This document shows positions 29,101 to 47,875 of a stretch of 64,000 nt of DNA, in pieces. The notes beneath the pieces were generated by a model, which was not told where the DNA came from, searched no databases, and saw only the letters and a list, made by a program, of their open reading frames with translations. Numbering within the stretch: the stretch's first letter is position 1; every line of letters begins with the position of its first letter. The stretch is from Syngnathus acus (lineage: Eukaryota; Chordata; Actinopteri; Syngnathiformes; Syngnathidae), in contig NC_051099.1 in assembly GCF_901709675.1 (NCBI RefSeq), positions 1,364,001-1,428,000 on the forward strand, read 5' to 3'. The translations under genes and the position numbers were made by a program.

Positions 29101-30934
29101 CCTTCGGTCGCTCACCTTTACCGTTAACTTGAATCCTAACGAGGCATCTTCTCGGTTCCACAGCCCAGTCATTTCTGAAAACTGTCACCACGCCCATTTT
29201 CCTGCTCAGTTTGTTGACCATGTCGGTGACTCAGCTGCGTCTTTTGTTCTACATGGGGGCCATGAATAGCGTCCTTGAGGTGCTCAGCGATGGTGACCTG
29301 AATACAGGTTAGCATTCCAGGAGACCAGTTTAGTTTAGTGGTATATCATTTATGAAAAAAAATGGTTGTCCCATATTGGTATTTTTTTAAATCAATGCTG
29401 GTCAAGCAATAGTTAAGATTGTAGAATAATTGTTGTTCCCAATCTTTGGTTTTCAGTGGAAAGAATGGAACTTGGTAAGATTCCAGATGATACAGTCGCC
29501 GTCCATTCAAGAACCTATCCGGTCACTGTTCTTTCAATAACTTAGCATTTCTTTAACATTTAGCTCCCCAGCACTAACAACAACACGCTGTTTCAGATCT
29601 GTGACCTCTAACATCCTGTTTTTTTTTTTTTTTTTTTGTAACTTCATTGTTTGACCTCAACTTGTTTACAGCTCAGTCCTTGAGACATCATTCAGCTTTA
29701 GTTTGAAAGCACCCATTAACCATTGCTTGTAATTATTAGCTGAACTGGCTCTCCCAACTGCACATCACATGAGCAGCTTTGCATTTATTGCACAATATTA
29801 TGCAGTCGTAATAATTAACGATAGCTGCACATGAAAACATTCTGAACACCTCACAATATTTCCCCTTTAATGTTAGCCTGTCTAATATTCGGTTTTTCCA
29901 CCTCTGATCGTCACAGTGAGTTTGTACTCGTCCATCTTTGGCATGCTTCAGCTGCTTTGCCTCATGACCACTCCTGTGATCGGCCAAATTATGGACTGGA
30001 AGTTGAAAGACTGTGATGACGGCGATGAACCAAAAGATCCATCCAGCAAGTGAGTTTTATTTATACAGACTATTTTTGTCGTATATAATAAAGTGAACAA
30101 AATTCTGATTCACAATTGCACATACATTTTTGTAAATTTCAAAATATGAAAATAACAAGGATATCGTCATCAGGGATGAACCAAAGAAAAAACGAAGAGA
30201 TAGAAAAACCCAGAAGGTGACCAACGCCCTGAGGGCATTTGTGCTTACAAATTTCCTTTTGGTGGGCTTTGGGATCACTTGCCTGATACCCAACCTCCCC
30301 CTCCAGGTGAGCAGTGCTTTGGTTTTTCCAGATTTCTTGATCTGTATTCATATTAACATCAACTCAAAGTGGAATTACATCAACAAAGGTTTCAAGTCAT
30401 CTATTTTGAATTTCCTCTGCTGCCCTCTCGTTCCAGATCGTGTCATTCGTCTTGCACACCGTGGTGAGAGGATTCATTCACTCGGCTGTTGGCGGCCTTT
30501 ACGCTGCTGTGTAAGTATTACTGCGTACTACCTGAACCTAACTTGACTGCGCTAAATTCATTTGTCGTACGATTCCAGGTACCCGTCATCGCAGTTTGGC
30601 AGTCTTACGGGCATGCAGTCGCTTGTCAGTGCTGTCTTTGCTTTGCTGCAGCAGCCCCTCTTTTTGGCAATGATGGGACCCCTGGCGGGAGACCCATTCT
30701 GGGTACGTCATCACACAAATGCCTCATCCTAACATTCTGGATGTAGCTAATGCTGATGTCACCTCCTTTCAGGTCAACATTGGCCTTCTGGCCCTCAGCA
30801 TGCTGGGCTTCCTGCTGCCTCTCTACTTGGTTTGCTACAGACATATGCTCCACAAAGAAAGGCATGAGAAGGAGAACAACGCCAAGATCTATATTAAAAT
30901 CAATGGCGCCGACATCCCAGAAGCCTTTGTTTAA
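26162..30934 (+). CDS. slc43a2: Large neutral amino acid transporter small subunit 4 (LAT4)
   Basis: LAT4 is a sodium-independent facilitated transporter of branched-chain amino acids, methionine and phenylalanine. It has the major-facilitator fold with about 12 membrane helices. Exon 1 ([20 protein letters not shown], then [20 protein letters not shown]) matches LAT4 rather than LAT3. The next exon has an extracellular loop rich in acidic residues with NSS and NMS glycosylation sites, then [17 protein letters not shown] and [16 protein letters not shown]. Later exons encode [20 protein letters not shown] (about 28525), [20 protein letters not shown] (about 28902) and [20 protein letters not shown] (about 29200). 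NLPLQ is followed by [16 protein letters not shown], and the C terminus [11 protein letters not shown] stops at 30934. AATAAA at 31854-31859 probably ends the transcript. All expected segments are present. Confidence 0.95.
29457..29474 (+). other. slc43a2: Candidate 18-nt alternative microexon of slc43a2
   Basis: An 18-base segment is preceded by a strong acceptor (CTTTGGTTTTCAG) and followed by GTAAGA. It sits in the intron between the exon ending ...GACCTGAATACAG and the exon starting TGAGTTTGTACTCG. Inclusion keeps the frame and would insert VERMEL between DGDLNT and VSLYSS, in the large cytoplasmic or loop region. Skipping also gives the conserved protein. Confidence 0.45.
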
Positions 30935-33900
30935 GTACTGAGAGCGGTGACAGCAGGATGGAAGAATTAGGAGATACTGTAGCCCACAGACACCAACGTG
31001 CAAACTGACCAATCCAATTTTTACACGCAATCACCCTCATATTTAAACTCTGCTGTGAAAAAGGATAAACGAAGCGGAAGAGGAAAGACTGTGAAAGGAA
31101 AGAGGCATAGGCACTCTGCATTCCCCCAATCCTCAACTTCATTTTGTCACAGTATTGCACATTATAACGCCTTCTTTTGTCCCATGAAACTGCTTCAATA
31201 ATTTAATGATCAAATTTCCTTTAACGACGTTTGTGAGCGGTTATGGGGGAGGATAAGGCCCACAAAATCTGCACTGAGAAAGTTGCAATGTTACAGGAAA
31301 AAATAGATTTGCCATGACTTGTAATCTAATGAAAATAAAGTCGGAATATTACGAGAGCTTCACATTCAGAAATTGTTTTTAGCAAATATTGAATGATATT
31401 AACTACGTTTTCACATTTAATTGTAAAAATGAAAACATTATTAGGATTCTGAATTTTTCCTCAGAATATTTTGACTTTATTCTCATGCTTTTTCTACAAC
31501 CATTGTTTCAAACTCTTGTGTAAGTACAGAGTTGGCCAATTTTTGTCTTAGTTATTTTTGAGTTTTCTGAGACTGAACTAATTTGAATACCATCTTGTGT
31601 TTCTATGGTCATTTTTGACTGTCGTCTACCTTTACCCACATTTAAGTGGCTTACGTTGTTTTCAAGTAGGAACAGTATTGTAGATATATGTCATGGTCTT
31701 TAAGGCTTTTTCTACAAAGGACATCAGGCAAACTGCATTATTGGTATTGCTACAAGCAAAGTAACCATTTGAATATTTATTTTGTGTCAAACTTTCTTTA
31801 GTCTAATGTTTTGTTTTTTACTTTAAGTCTACCAGATGTGCTTTTGGGGTCTTAATAAAGATACAATTGCTTTCCATATCACAAGAGTGAACTTCCATTG
31901 AGATGTAATTTAGTTTTCTCAATTATTAACCTTCACATTTATTCTTTTAAGATATATTTGATCATTTATTATTTTCCCATATTTGACATGGTTTATATGT
32001 TGCACTCATTAACTCAAAACCATCCGGCTCTAAAATGAGTCGCTAACGTTTTATGTCAATCTACAGTGACGCCTAGCGGTTAAAGTTGGTTATTGCCGAG
32101 CCCAAAGTCTTTTACGTTTAGGACCAAATAATAATAAAGCACGAGATAAATATTCTAGACCTTCAATGCACGTGATAAATATTCTGAGAAGCCCCAAAAC
32201 AATCCAACGTCATGCATATCCAGCAATTGTTAAGAGATGTTCGTATTTGAAATTTGCTTGTTATGTTGTTCATAGAGAAAAAGGAAAAGGAAAAAATCTT
32301 ACACGTAATCTAAACGCAGACACACATTTATAAAATATTCATAAATTGGATTGACAGTGACTTCACTTGCATATTCACACAACAGAACACAAATGTGAAA
32401 AAAAGACCGACATAAAAACTCCATCCAGAGCCGAAACCATGGTAACCCAAGATACACTGTAAACGTGACTGGCTGCATGTATCCACTACCGTAATTACCA
32501 TATTATACTCAACTGGAAAAACTGAATTTCCATCTATTGTATATAAAGAAATGTTCAAATAGAATGATGTAGTATTTAATCAAACTTGATTAAATGATGA
32601 TAAAACAATAAAATAGCACAAGATGTTTGCTTGTTTGTTCTCCACCCTTGCTTACTACACAAACAGTACATTATAAGAAGTGAAATCTATTCTTACATTT
32701 TTTGAGCAATGATGAAGGGGGAGCAAATGAGAGGTCGAAGATTTTACGAGGTGCAAAAAATGCATCACAGAAAAATTCCTAAACTCAACATTGTTGCGCA
32801 ACGATTAGGGGTATTACGGCTGCTTCCAGGAGGTTCTGTTCTGTACGTGGCAGCAACATACTTTCGCACCCTTTTGTCGGTTCACTTCACCCTGGGGTAG
32901 AAAACTATTCACGTCGCACTCTGTGACAGCGTCTTTCAAACCCTCAAAGGCGAAGGTAAGTGCACACAGATTATTACCTCCAAATTCTCCCTCGTTTGGA
33001 TTTGTGTTTGCTCAGTTTCATTGCGAACATGCTGGCATGCTTACCTAGAACTGTACAAGATCCAGCTGCAGGCTTACAAGTCTGGGAACAGGACTTCGTG
33101 TCGTAGCAAATGCCAAATAACAGATTTGTGTTTTATACTTGCCTGATCGTTTTTTTTTACATGACAAGTTGCTTTTTACAACGTAACTAATTTGCAACCT
33201 TGTTGTCATCTTCTGGTTAAAGTTTGAAGAACTTGTTTTGCACCACAGCAACGCAATAGACTTGTCAGGAGCACGGACGCCTTACCACACCCGTAATGGG
33301 AGCTCAAAAGTTGCGATTGTCATCGGATTCTTTTTCCCCCCCCCCCCAAACTCATGCGACTCAAACGAGTTGCGGCGTTAAGTTTTCCAAATCTCGACGC
33401 TACTATTGTTGTGACGTCAGAAAGGGGCGTGTCTTCGAAACAATTAAGTCATTTTTATCCTTTTTTTTCCCACCCAACCAAAACGTTTTGGTCACAATGT
33501 CGTACATTAGAAATTGTGGTAAAATTTATCAAGACAAAAAAAAGTCTTCAAATCAACGTCATTTGTCTCTTTTTAGTGAAGATGTAAATCTTCCGTCAAT
33601 GCAATATACATATTTATTAGACATTGGGACCTCTTATCAATGATTCTCGGTGTTTATATTCCACTCAAAGCGTCTGGCAGGCCCTAACAAGTGTGCATGG
33701 GTATTCATCTCCACATGGATCCCCTCTCTTGATAACAAATCCATGCATGACATGTATTTATGTAAGCGCTCTGCTCACAAAAAAAGTCTTTTTTTTAAAT
33801 TGTGAACATGCAAATTACATCCACAGAGAAACGGGTCTGGCTGCTTATCATAGTATGAGCAATACATGATCCATCCATTATCTGAAATGCTTACCCGATT

Positions 33901-34989
33901 CATTAAATGTCAACTATTAACAAGCAAGTACATTCATGTTGCCTCTCTATTATTCATCTGCTGACACCGGGACAACTTTATTACAGTTGGAAAACTATTT
34001 TTTAATTATTTTATCTGGAAAGGAAACTGTCACTTCAAACAAGTCAAAATCTCCATTACCAATTGAGGTTTTATGCACTTTTTTTTTTTGCAAGCTTTAG
34101 CCAATGTCTAAATAGTCTCATGTCACAGTGACACGTTGTTTTACTTAACTTAACTAATCACATCACTTTTCTTCCCAGCTGAATAAAACAAGATCCTCTG
34201 GAAGAAAAAAAAAGTCCTCCTTCCTTCCCAAACACACATTGCATCCATCTTGCAGATTGTGTTCTCAGAGCCGAGTTTCATGGGATTATCTTTTAATTCC
34301 ATAGCTAAACACACAAAATAGCAAAGCGAAGAAAAGCTTTATCTTTGATAGCACACTTCCAAAAATACAGCTGCTCGGCATTTCCTCTCATCACTTCTTA
34401 TATCCTGCTCCGTTCCGACATCTGTCCTAAAAGCCACGTTAGAATCAGGGTTTAAAAGACCACAGAAATCTTTTCAGTAATGTCTGTTGTTGGAGTGAAA
34501 CAAGTAGTTTGGATCTAAAATGCATGTTGGATTTGAAAGCAAATTGAAAGCAAGCACAGCTGGAAACAGAACAGCAATAGCAAAAAGAATACACTTAGTT
34601 CGGGGTAACATGAACTAATCTCCTCATAAACAAAGCTACTCTTGTAGATTCTATAAATGTGAAATAATCTTGTGCCCGAGCATGCTCTGCTTTTATTGCC
34701 CGGGCAAGTCTGCCCTGCCCACTGAGCAAACCATCCACAAAGCACCATGCATGAATAACCAATGCTTAATCTTTTTGGAAAACAATTGGCAAGTTTTTCT
34801 GGAAACAGCTCAATATTCACAAGGGCTTCAAATACACCTCAAAACGATGTGACTGCTAGTTTAATGCTAACAAATTGGAATCCAATGAGTTGAACAGCAT
34901 ACAAAAATAAGTATATAAATGTTGCATATAAATGTATTTTTCAATGCGAATACTAAAAATGCTTTTTTTTTGTAGGATCGGGATTCAAA
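30935..34989. other. slc43a2 3' UTR, intergenic DNA and p4ha2 5' region
   Basis: 30935 to about 31880 is the slc43a2 3' UTR. From there to 34974 I found no protein-coding exon. A CRE (TGACGTCA, 33412-33419) followed by AAAGGGGCGTG near 33420 is a possible p4ha2 promoter. A splice acceptor (TTTTTTTTGTAG) ends at about 34975, 15 bases before the p4ha2 ATG. This implies at least one upstream non-coding p4ha2 exon in this stretch, which I could not place. Confidence 0.5.
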
Positions 34990-40789
<5,800 letters not shown>

Positions 40790-42161
40790 TCATTGACCCC
40801 CCCCACCACCACCATATATTCTGCAAACACACGTCACAAAGTTCTTAAACATAACCATGGTGCATCTTTTTTTTCCACGTCAACTAATGCTTTCAATGAG
40901 GATCTGTAAAGTTCTTGCATTGGTAATTCTTAGCCCAACTATTGAATTATTTGAATAGTGTTAAACTTGTGTGAACAAGTCTTAAGCACACCTTGCCATC
41001 AGGACTGCCAGTCGACTAACACCTTAGGAACGGATGACAAATAGAATCTTATCCATAAAAACGGCTCATGAATGCCAATCGAGCAGACTTTTATTGGAAC
41101 AATAACAACCTGACGGGAATTTTTTTTTTTATTCCTGTACGAGTACTCGGGAAAGGTTGAATGAAGGCAAGTGGACTTGATGGAATGTCCCATGTTCTTG
41201 TGATGCAAATAAAGCGCTTGTCGACCATGCCTGGAGAACACAAACAGAGGGAATCCACATGAAAGTTTCAGAACTGAGGAAGAATCTGCAAGAAACAGGA
41301 CCACCACTTGCCTCGATTCAACCTTTCTCTGCTTTGTCCCAAGAGATGCTTTATTTATAGTGTTTAAATTATTACACCAGATTCTGTACTTTTTCTAGCA
41401 GACGGCCATCAGAAAAAACAATAAATGGTCTTTTATTTTCAAATGTTATGTCTGGCTTTACTTTATTAGCGTGCAAACATTTTTCAGATGGTCTTTTCAT
41501 TTTGATTTGTTGTGATCAAGTCAGCCTTGTTCTTTATCGTTACTTTATATGTACAGTACTACACTACAGGTCAATGTACAAAACATGTCTTAATACATTC
41601 AAGCACAGAGCAAAACACTCATGGCTTTTTTTTATTTTTTTGCAAACGGGTGATATTTTTCTGCGGTTTGCCCTGCCTTGCCAATGCTGACACATCCCCA
41701 GAGAGTTGTTTTTTTTTTTTTAAATTTTTATTAAAAACGATTTTTTTTTAACAAAAGAGAGTGCCAGAGAGGGGGAAATATTCCTTTAAAAAAAGAAAAA
41801 AATGGCAACATTTAGACAAAGCCTCAGCATGTACATTTTTTTTCCTCAGCAAAAATAGAAAGTCATCTCACAACACAAATATTACTTTTATAAAACAGAA
41901 CCTTAAGACCAATTCAGTATGAAAATATCCAGGTTTGTTGTGTAGTCCAGCAGAGAACAAAGTAAAAATAAAATGCTACCATACATACAAGCACACTGTA
42001 GGCAGGGCTTATCTTGTAAGGCGCATTCATTACAAAAGAAGACACTATTATTATTTCCTGACACTCTTGCCCCTTTGTAATGTTCTTGCAACGGGCTCAC
42101 ACTAAAGTGAAATGTCACGTACTTGCTTTTTGTAGTTCACTTAGTTTTTTTGCGTACTCGG
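40790..42161. other. Convergent 3' UTRs of p4ha2 (+) and the SLC6 gene (-)
   Basis: p4ha2 reads in from the left, with AATAAA at 41420-41425 (and an earlier one near 41205). The SLC6 gene reads in from the right, with AATAAA on the minus strand at 41727-41732. The two transcript ends are therefore about 300 bases apart. No other gene is seen. Confidence 0.65.
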
Positions 42162-45100
42162 TCACTTAACTTCCACTTCACCAGACAAAGATTTGAGTTC
42201 AGTTACTGGAGCGACGACTTTGTCTCTCAGCTGGGGAAGACGTTTCAGGTCATCTTCAGGAAGGCATAGCATCAGGAATCGCTGAGGGCAGACGAGATTG
42301 AACAGAATGACTCTACTGTCCGCAACATGTGGAGTTATTTTTTGGAGTCAATTTATCATGATGGAATTTGATATAAGGGTGGTGGATGGAAAATTTATCT
42401 TACACTGGGTGTACATTAATCATATTGGGTGGGAAGACAAAGCAATACGGGATGGTCTGTATAAATAGACTGCCATGAAGTTAAAAAAAAAAAAAGAAAA
42501 GGAAGCATTTTTCTCCGAAAACAGATGCCTGGAAGTTATGTACGTACGTGATCACACATGAATTATTGGATAGTATTGGGTTGGTTGGTTTCCAAAGAAT
42601 GTCGTTTGGAAAATCTAGTATTGCTGAGGCTATGACTGGCTGCCAAGTTGTACTTAAACAAACCTCAACATGCATCTGGTTCATATGAGGCTAACATGAC
42701 TGATGCTTGAGTGCTTTGACGTCAGGTCCATATGAGGCTACCGTGACCGATGCTCCAGTGCTTTAACGGAAACAATCTTTTTGATCCTTCTATGCTTGCA
42801 TATTTATCTCACCTGACGAAGGGTGCCCTCTCCATTTAGGAGCTTGTAGAGCACGAACAGAGGTATGAGGCTCAGGGAGATGGTGGCCAAGAACCAGCCC
42901 AGGATGTTGGCCCAAAGTGGATAAACATAAGTGTGACTGAACTTCAAGGGAGAAAATCGGACTATGGAGAAGACAAAGGTGCCCTGCGGTGAGAGAAGAC
43001 ATTGGATGAATGCAGCAAATATGATATGAACTTTGTTTATGTATATTCATTTCATCCTTTCTTTTTTTTATATCCTCTTTGTGTTTGGAGAGCGCTGGAG
43101 CCAATTCCTGCTGACTGAGCTAAAGGCAGACGACAACATGCACTGGTCGCCCAACAAGGGAAAATGGCGTTTTCATTTGTCTGGTATTTTTGTAAATAGT
43201 TAGAAAATGGCATTTGCGGCGTTGTGCAGGGGAGGCACACAAACTAAATGGCGTGAGCATAAACTGCCTGGACCGAGTCCATACAGGAAAAGTACAAAAT
43301 GTTGAATGAACAAAAAGGGAGCCTGACTTGATACTTACAAAACATAAACATGGAGTGAAGTAGCACCAGCAGAGTTTCATGAGCGGAGAAGGACGATAGC
43401 CAATCATATCTGTGATGTTCCCGTAGAAACGCTCTGCCCCTGTGAGGTAAAGCGGGAGGCATTTAGACTTTGTTTTGTCTTTTTTTTTTTTCTTTTCATA
43501 ATGCGTACCATAGACCCAAGCAATGCTGACAGACTGGCAGACGGAGAGCAGGAGCAGGGTGGTCCCACTGCAGACGTAGAAATCCACCAGCTGGAGCAGG
43601 TACATCCCTCCCTAGAAGCACAGCAATAATAAAAACAATGACATTGTATTAAATATTAATCATGAATCAAATGTCACCTATGGCTTTTACAAACCTCCGT
43701 CACCAGAGAAAGTCCCAGCAGAAAGGACACGGTGCAGATGGCCAGAAGAACCAGCTCACGTCTGTAGCCTTGACGTAGGTAAGACGGGTAGAGATCCACC
43801 AGTGATGTCATCAGACATTCCAGACCGACAAACTGATTGGGAGGCGGAAGCAGCCAAAATGGTCTGTTGAAACTCGACTGGGCGCTTGCTTGCTTACTTG
43901 TTCATAAAGTTAAAGCTTACCTGACTATCCAAGCCGAGTAGAATGATCATGAGGAAGAAACACACGGCCCACACCTGCGGCACGGGCATCATGGCCACAG
44001 CACGGGGATAAACAATAAAGGCCAGTCCTGGACCTAAACACATACGTTTCAAAATTTACTCTGATCCAAAAGTATCTTATTTAGGATTTACATTGGAAGC
44101 TGTGTGAAAATTCAGAACCCAGATTTGTTTCTCGCCTCTTCGGACCGTTACGTCGACCTTACATCACACTGATTTGGCAGCTTTACAGACTTTCCAAAGC
44201 ATTGTGAAATCATTTAAATTCCACGCCAACCTAGGGAGTCTCGAGTGACATCTGTCAATTTAATTATTTCATCATTTCTATTTCGTCAAGGCTTTTCTTT
44301 GAAATAGATTTGCAAAAAATGTCAATTGGCGGCATGTTTTGCATTGTCATCAGGGAGTTGAGTAAATTGAAGCTCCTATTTTGTTTTTCATGGCAGGTAA
44401 CACCAATCTGATATCTGCGCTTTCAAGAGCAAAATAGAAGAGTGGAACAAATGGCATCATCACTTGCCTGATTCTGCCACCTCTGCAATACCGACGCCTT
44501 GCTCGTAGGTCATGAATCCCAAGACGGAGAAAATGGCAAAACCTGCCACAACACTGGTGGCGCTGTTCAGTAAACACAGGTAGAAGCAATCCCTAAAAAA
44601 CAAACACACCCATTTATATTAAATAAATGACCAAGGGACAGTACAGAACTGCGCCTCGTTTTTGTTGCCAATCAAATTTAAATCCTGAACAAGCACGATG
44701 GAGTCGCTGTGGACTCTTAAATGCAAGTTGACATCCAGATGGTCTGGATTTCTGACTTCCCTGAAATGAGAATTCATTTGTTCCTGGTGTCCAACACCTT
44801 CAAATACGTTTTGGGCATGCGTGCGTACTTGTAACAGTTGTTGTTGTAAGTATTGTAACTGCCAAGCGAGGTCAGGAACCCGAGGCCGATGGCATAAGAG
44901 AAGAAGATCTGAGTGCCGGCATCCAACCACACCTGAAAACACGGAAAATGTCACACTGAAAATGCCGATAAGTGATGAGCCAACTCGCCAAACAAAAAAT
45001 ACACACTTGGTTCTTACCTGTGGATCTGATAAGCGCGATACGTCAGGGTAGATGTAGAAAATAATTCCCTCCATTGCCCCTGGTAACGTCACACCACGTA

Positions 45101-47102
45101 TGAGTAAAATAAGCAACATAGCGTAGGGGAAAGTAGCTGTGAAGTAGGCTGCCTGGTTGAAAGGAAGCAAGACACAATTTAAGACTTAGTATTAGTTTGC
45201 TGTATTTAGACTTCGAGCGCTAATAAGCATCTGAATTAAATACAGCCCTTGTGTTTAGATACATACGTAATATTTATTTATATCCATTTACATATTATAG
45301 CAAAGGTGTGCACATAGTTGCCTTCCCATAGTGGGCGTTTTTTTTCCAAATGTTTTGTTATAATAAGAAGAAGAAAAATAAATAATAATAATTTGATTTG
45401 TTGGGTGCCTTTCAAAATTCTCAAGGTCGCCAATTGATTTTATTTACCAGGATAAGAAAATATTGTAGTGCGGTTCCACATTTCCAGCACTCTGATATCA
45501 CTGACAATTCTTCTCCTATTGGATGTGCCGTCTGACATCACCACTTCAGAGGCAAACATTTCATCGTGCATCACAACTGTGCAGCACACACATAATGAGT
45601 GGGCGTGTTGACAGTATGCCATGCCAAACTAAGTACAGTGTGAAAAGGTCTTTAAAGCATTTTGGCTTTTTAGGCAATCATTTATTTCGAACCTTCCCTG
45701 TGGATTTGATCCCCTTCCAAATGCAAAAGTAGCAGATGACCCATGCCAGGATGAGACACAAGACCAGCTCCCACCTCAAGCTTCCCACCTCCTCAATCCC
45801 ACGGGAGATCTTCAGCACTCTGCGCCTGAGGAGAGCATACGTATGGAGCCATGGTGGCAATGGCGATGGCACAACAACATGATTCGTGAGCGGGAGCAAT
45901 GCAACTGTACAGGATGAAGGTGGGGTGAAAGCAGGAAAAAAGAGGTGGGGGAAGAATAAAAATGGAGTCAGGGGGAGACAAAATAGTCGACTGGGCGGGC
46001 TTACTCCCAAAATTCTACAACAGGCAGTGTGATGTTCTCCCTGTGTGTCACGCCGAGGCTCAGATTTGCAATGCTGATGTCCACGCATGAGTCTACAAGG
46101 CAAGGACATGTGCGACAAATCAAGCAAAAAACTCTTTTTCCATGCCAAGCATACGCAGATAATGTGCAATATTCTTGGCTGAATAAATATTGCAAAACAT
46201 TGTATGACCCTTTCGCAATCACAGAATTCGAAACTATGTGAGGCTAACATTTTGTTTCAAGTGAATCCAACATATGAAGCACTCTGCACTTGGAAAGTTC
46301 TCTCAATACAAATGATCTACAAAATACTTGAAAGTTAATCCCTACACACGATTTTTTTCCCCCTGTCTCGTTCCTACAGGGAACCAACCTGTGTTCCAGT
46401 CGTTTCCACATGTGGCCCAAGGCAACTCGGCATTAAAGGAGGAGAACAGATAAAAAAACGCCCAAGCGATAATCGTAATGTAGGAGGTGGCGCCGAATGC
46501 AATGATAAGGTGACTCGCATAGCCGATGCCTGCAAGGTAAAAGACAGAAAAAGCAACCATGTAAGTATTGCCATCGTAAATCGACTGCGCAATTGGTGCG
46601 TAATTACGCACCAATTGCGCGTCTCAACAGTATTCTCCAAATGACTCAAATGTTAACTAAAATGAAGATGAATGGGAATAGGCACCTTGAAAAAGTGGGC
46701 AAACCTTTTTCCAACACGTTATACCACCCTGGTTGGTGTACTGTCCCATAGCGGTCTCAAGGAAGAACAAGGGGATCCCGCAAAAGACCATGAACAAAAT
46801 ATACGGGATGAAAAACACACCTACAGAGAAATCAAATATTAGAACCACCAAAGACGGCAAAAGTGACAAATACATTGTCAGGAAAAAAAAAAAAAAAGCC
46901 CCATCTCACCTCCACCGTTTTTGTAACACAGATAAGGAAATCTCCAAACGTTCCCCGGTCCAATGATTGCACCCATCACCGTGAGAATAAACTCGGCTTT
47001 CGTGCTCCAGTAGCCCCGTTCCTCCGTTTCTTTCAGCTTCTTTTGCCCTCCGTTGGTCACAAAAACGGCACAATTGTCACCATCTTTCTCCTTTGAGAGC
47101 AT
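42162..47102 (-). CDS. SLC6 sodium/chloride-dependent transporter, GAT2/BGT1/taurine type
   Basis: These are 12-helix Na+/Cl- symporters for GABA, betaine, taurine or creatine at the plasma membrane. The ATG at 47102 gives [15 protein letters not shown] cytoplasmic N terminus leads into helix 1 ([20 protein letters not shown]) and helix 2 ([20 protein letters not shown]). Then come [20 protein letters not shown], the glycosylated loop with NLS and NIT, and [20 protein letters not shown]. Later exons carry [57 protein letters not shown] and [14 protein letters not shown]. The C terminus is SGEVEVK, with stop at 42162-42164. Motifs mix features of GAT2, BGT1, the taurine and the creatine transporters, so the substrate and symbol are left open. 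A slc6a13-like fish paralogue is my best guess. The Pro in helix 1 is unusual. Confidence 0.93.
42682..42769. repeat. Two-copy tandem repeat, 47-bp unit
   Basis: CATATGAGGCTAACATGACT at 42682 recurs as CATATGAGGCTACCGTGACC at 42729. The similarity continues to the end of each unit (GTGCTTTGACG and GTGCTTTAACG). It lies in the last intron of the SLC6 gene. Confidence 0.8.
46587..46620. other. Perfect 34-bp palindrome in an SLC6 intron
   Basis: GCGCAATTGGTGCGTAA (46587-46603) is followed with no spacer by its exact reverse complement (46604-46620). It lies in the intron just upstream, in gene sense, of the GIGYASHL exon. It could extrude as a cruciform. Confidence 0.95.
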
Positions 47103-47875
47103 TTTTACAACCAAAGGCGAAGATCAATTCAAAGGAATGCGTTTTGCGCGTCCAAACTGCACTGAAAACAAAACAGGAGCGAGCCTTGTCAAGTGGGAAT
47201 ACCCTGAGCAGATACAGTAAGATTATCGCACTTGCTTCTCAGTAGACAAAGGTGCTCTGAGGCGCTGGCTATTTATGCAAGTCTATGAGTGCTGGAGGAG
47301 GACTGGGTTGCACCTTTGGGATGACCCAGGGATTCCTTCTCTATTGATCCCAGAAAAACACGAACGAGTTGATTGGTCATGGCTGTTACTGCTCAGGGAG
47401 GAACAGAAAAAGAAGCAGCATATTGGGTACAATGCTTATTATTATTATAATTATTATAATTATTATGCTATTGCTTTTGGGGCATGAAAATATACCATAT
47501 GCACAAGATATAAAAGTTGAATTGGAAAAAAAAAAAAGTTTTATATGGTGCGGAGTTATTTTGCACTGTTGTTGCTGCTACATATTGCAGAGACGTGACT
47601 GAGTATGTAAATTGGAAATGTTCAAGGCAAGTTGAAAAGTCTCATGTCAACGAGTAACGGGGGCAAAGAAAGCGTGAAGCAGGATGATATATTTTGGGGT
47701 GACTTATTTCAATGCATTCAAAGTTGCTTTTATCTCTGCCATGCACATTATGTGAACGCAAGTGTGAATGCTGCAAATTGTTCAGAGCAAAATAGTATAC
47801 AGAGTAAATAGCACATATATATTATGCACGTTTTTTTTTTTTTTCTTGTTGGGGCAATTCTGTTTTTCTTTATGC
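47103..47875. promoter_or_regulatory. Divergent intergenic region between the SLC6 gene and jakmip2
   Basis: This is upstream DNA for both genes. It contains a TTA/TAA microsatellite at about 47438-47467 and no recognisable coding exon. No clear TATA box was assigned for either gene. Confidence 0.4.

Noticed and set aside
28427-29269. A 280-residue uninterrupted frame as a separate gene
   Set aside because: It is slc43a2 exons plus read-through introns. The conserved transporter sequence needs splicing and partly another frame.
33296-33643. A possible gene in the slc43a2-p4ha2 gap
   Set aside because: The composition is simple, with poly-C and poly-T runs and no recognisable domain. A promoter or UTR role is more likely.
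45678-46250. A 190-residue minus-strand frame as an independent gene
   Set aside because: Only two parts (around VVEFWE and [14 protein letters not shown]...KSTGK) are SLC6 coding sequence. The rest is intron.
47112-47114. An upstream TTG as start of the SLC6 protein (four residues longer)
   Set aside because: TTG is not a normal start in vertebrates. The in-frame ATG at 47102 is 12 bases downstream and gives a normal-length N terminus.
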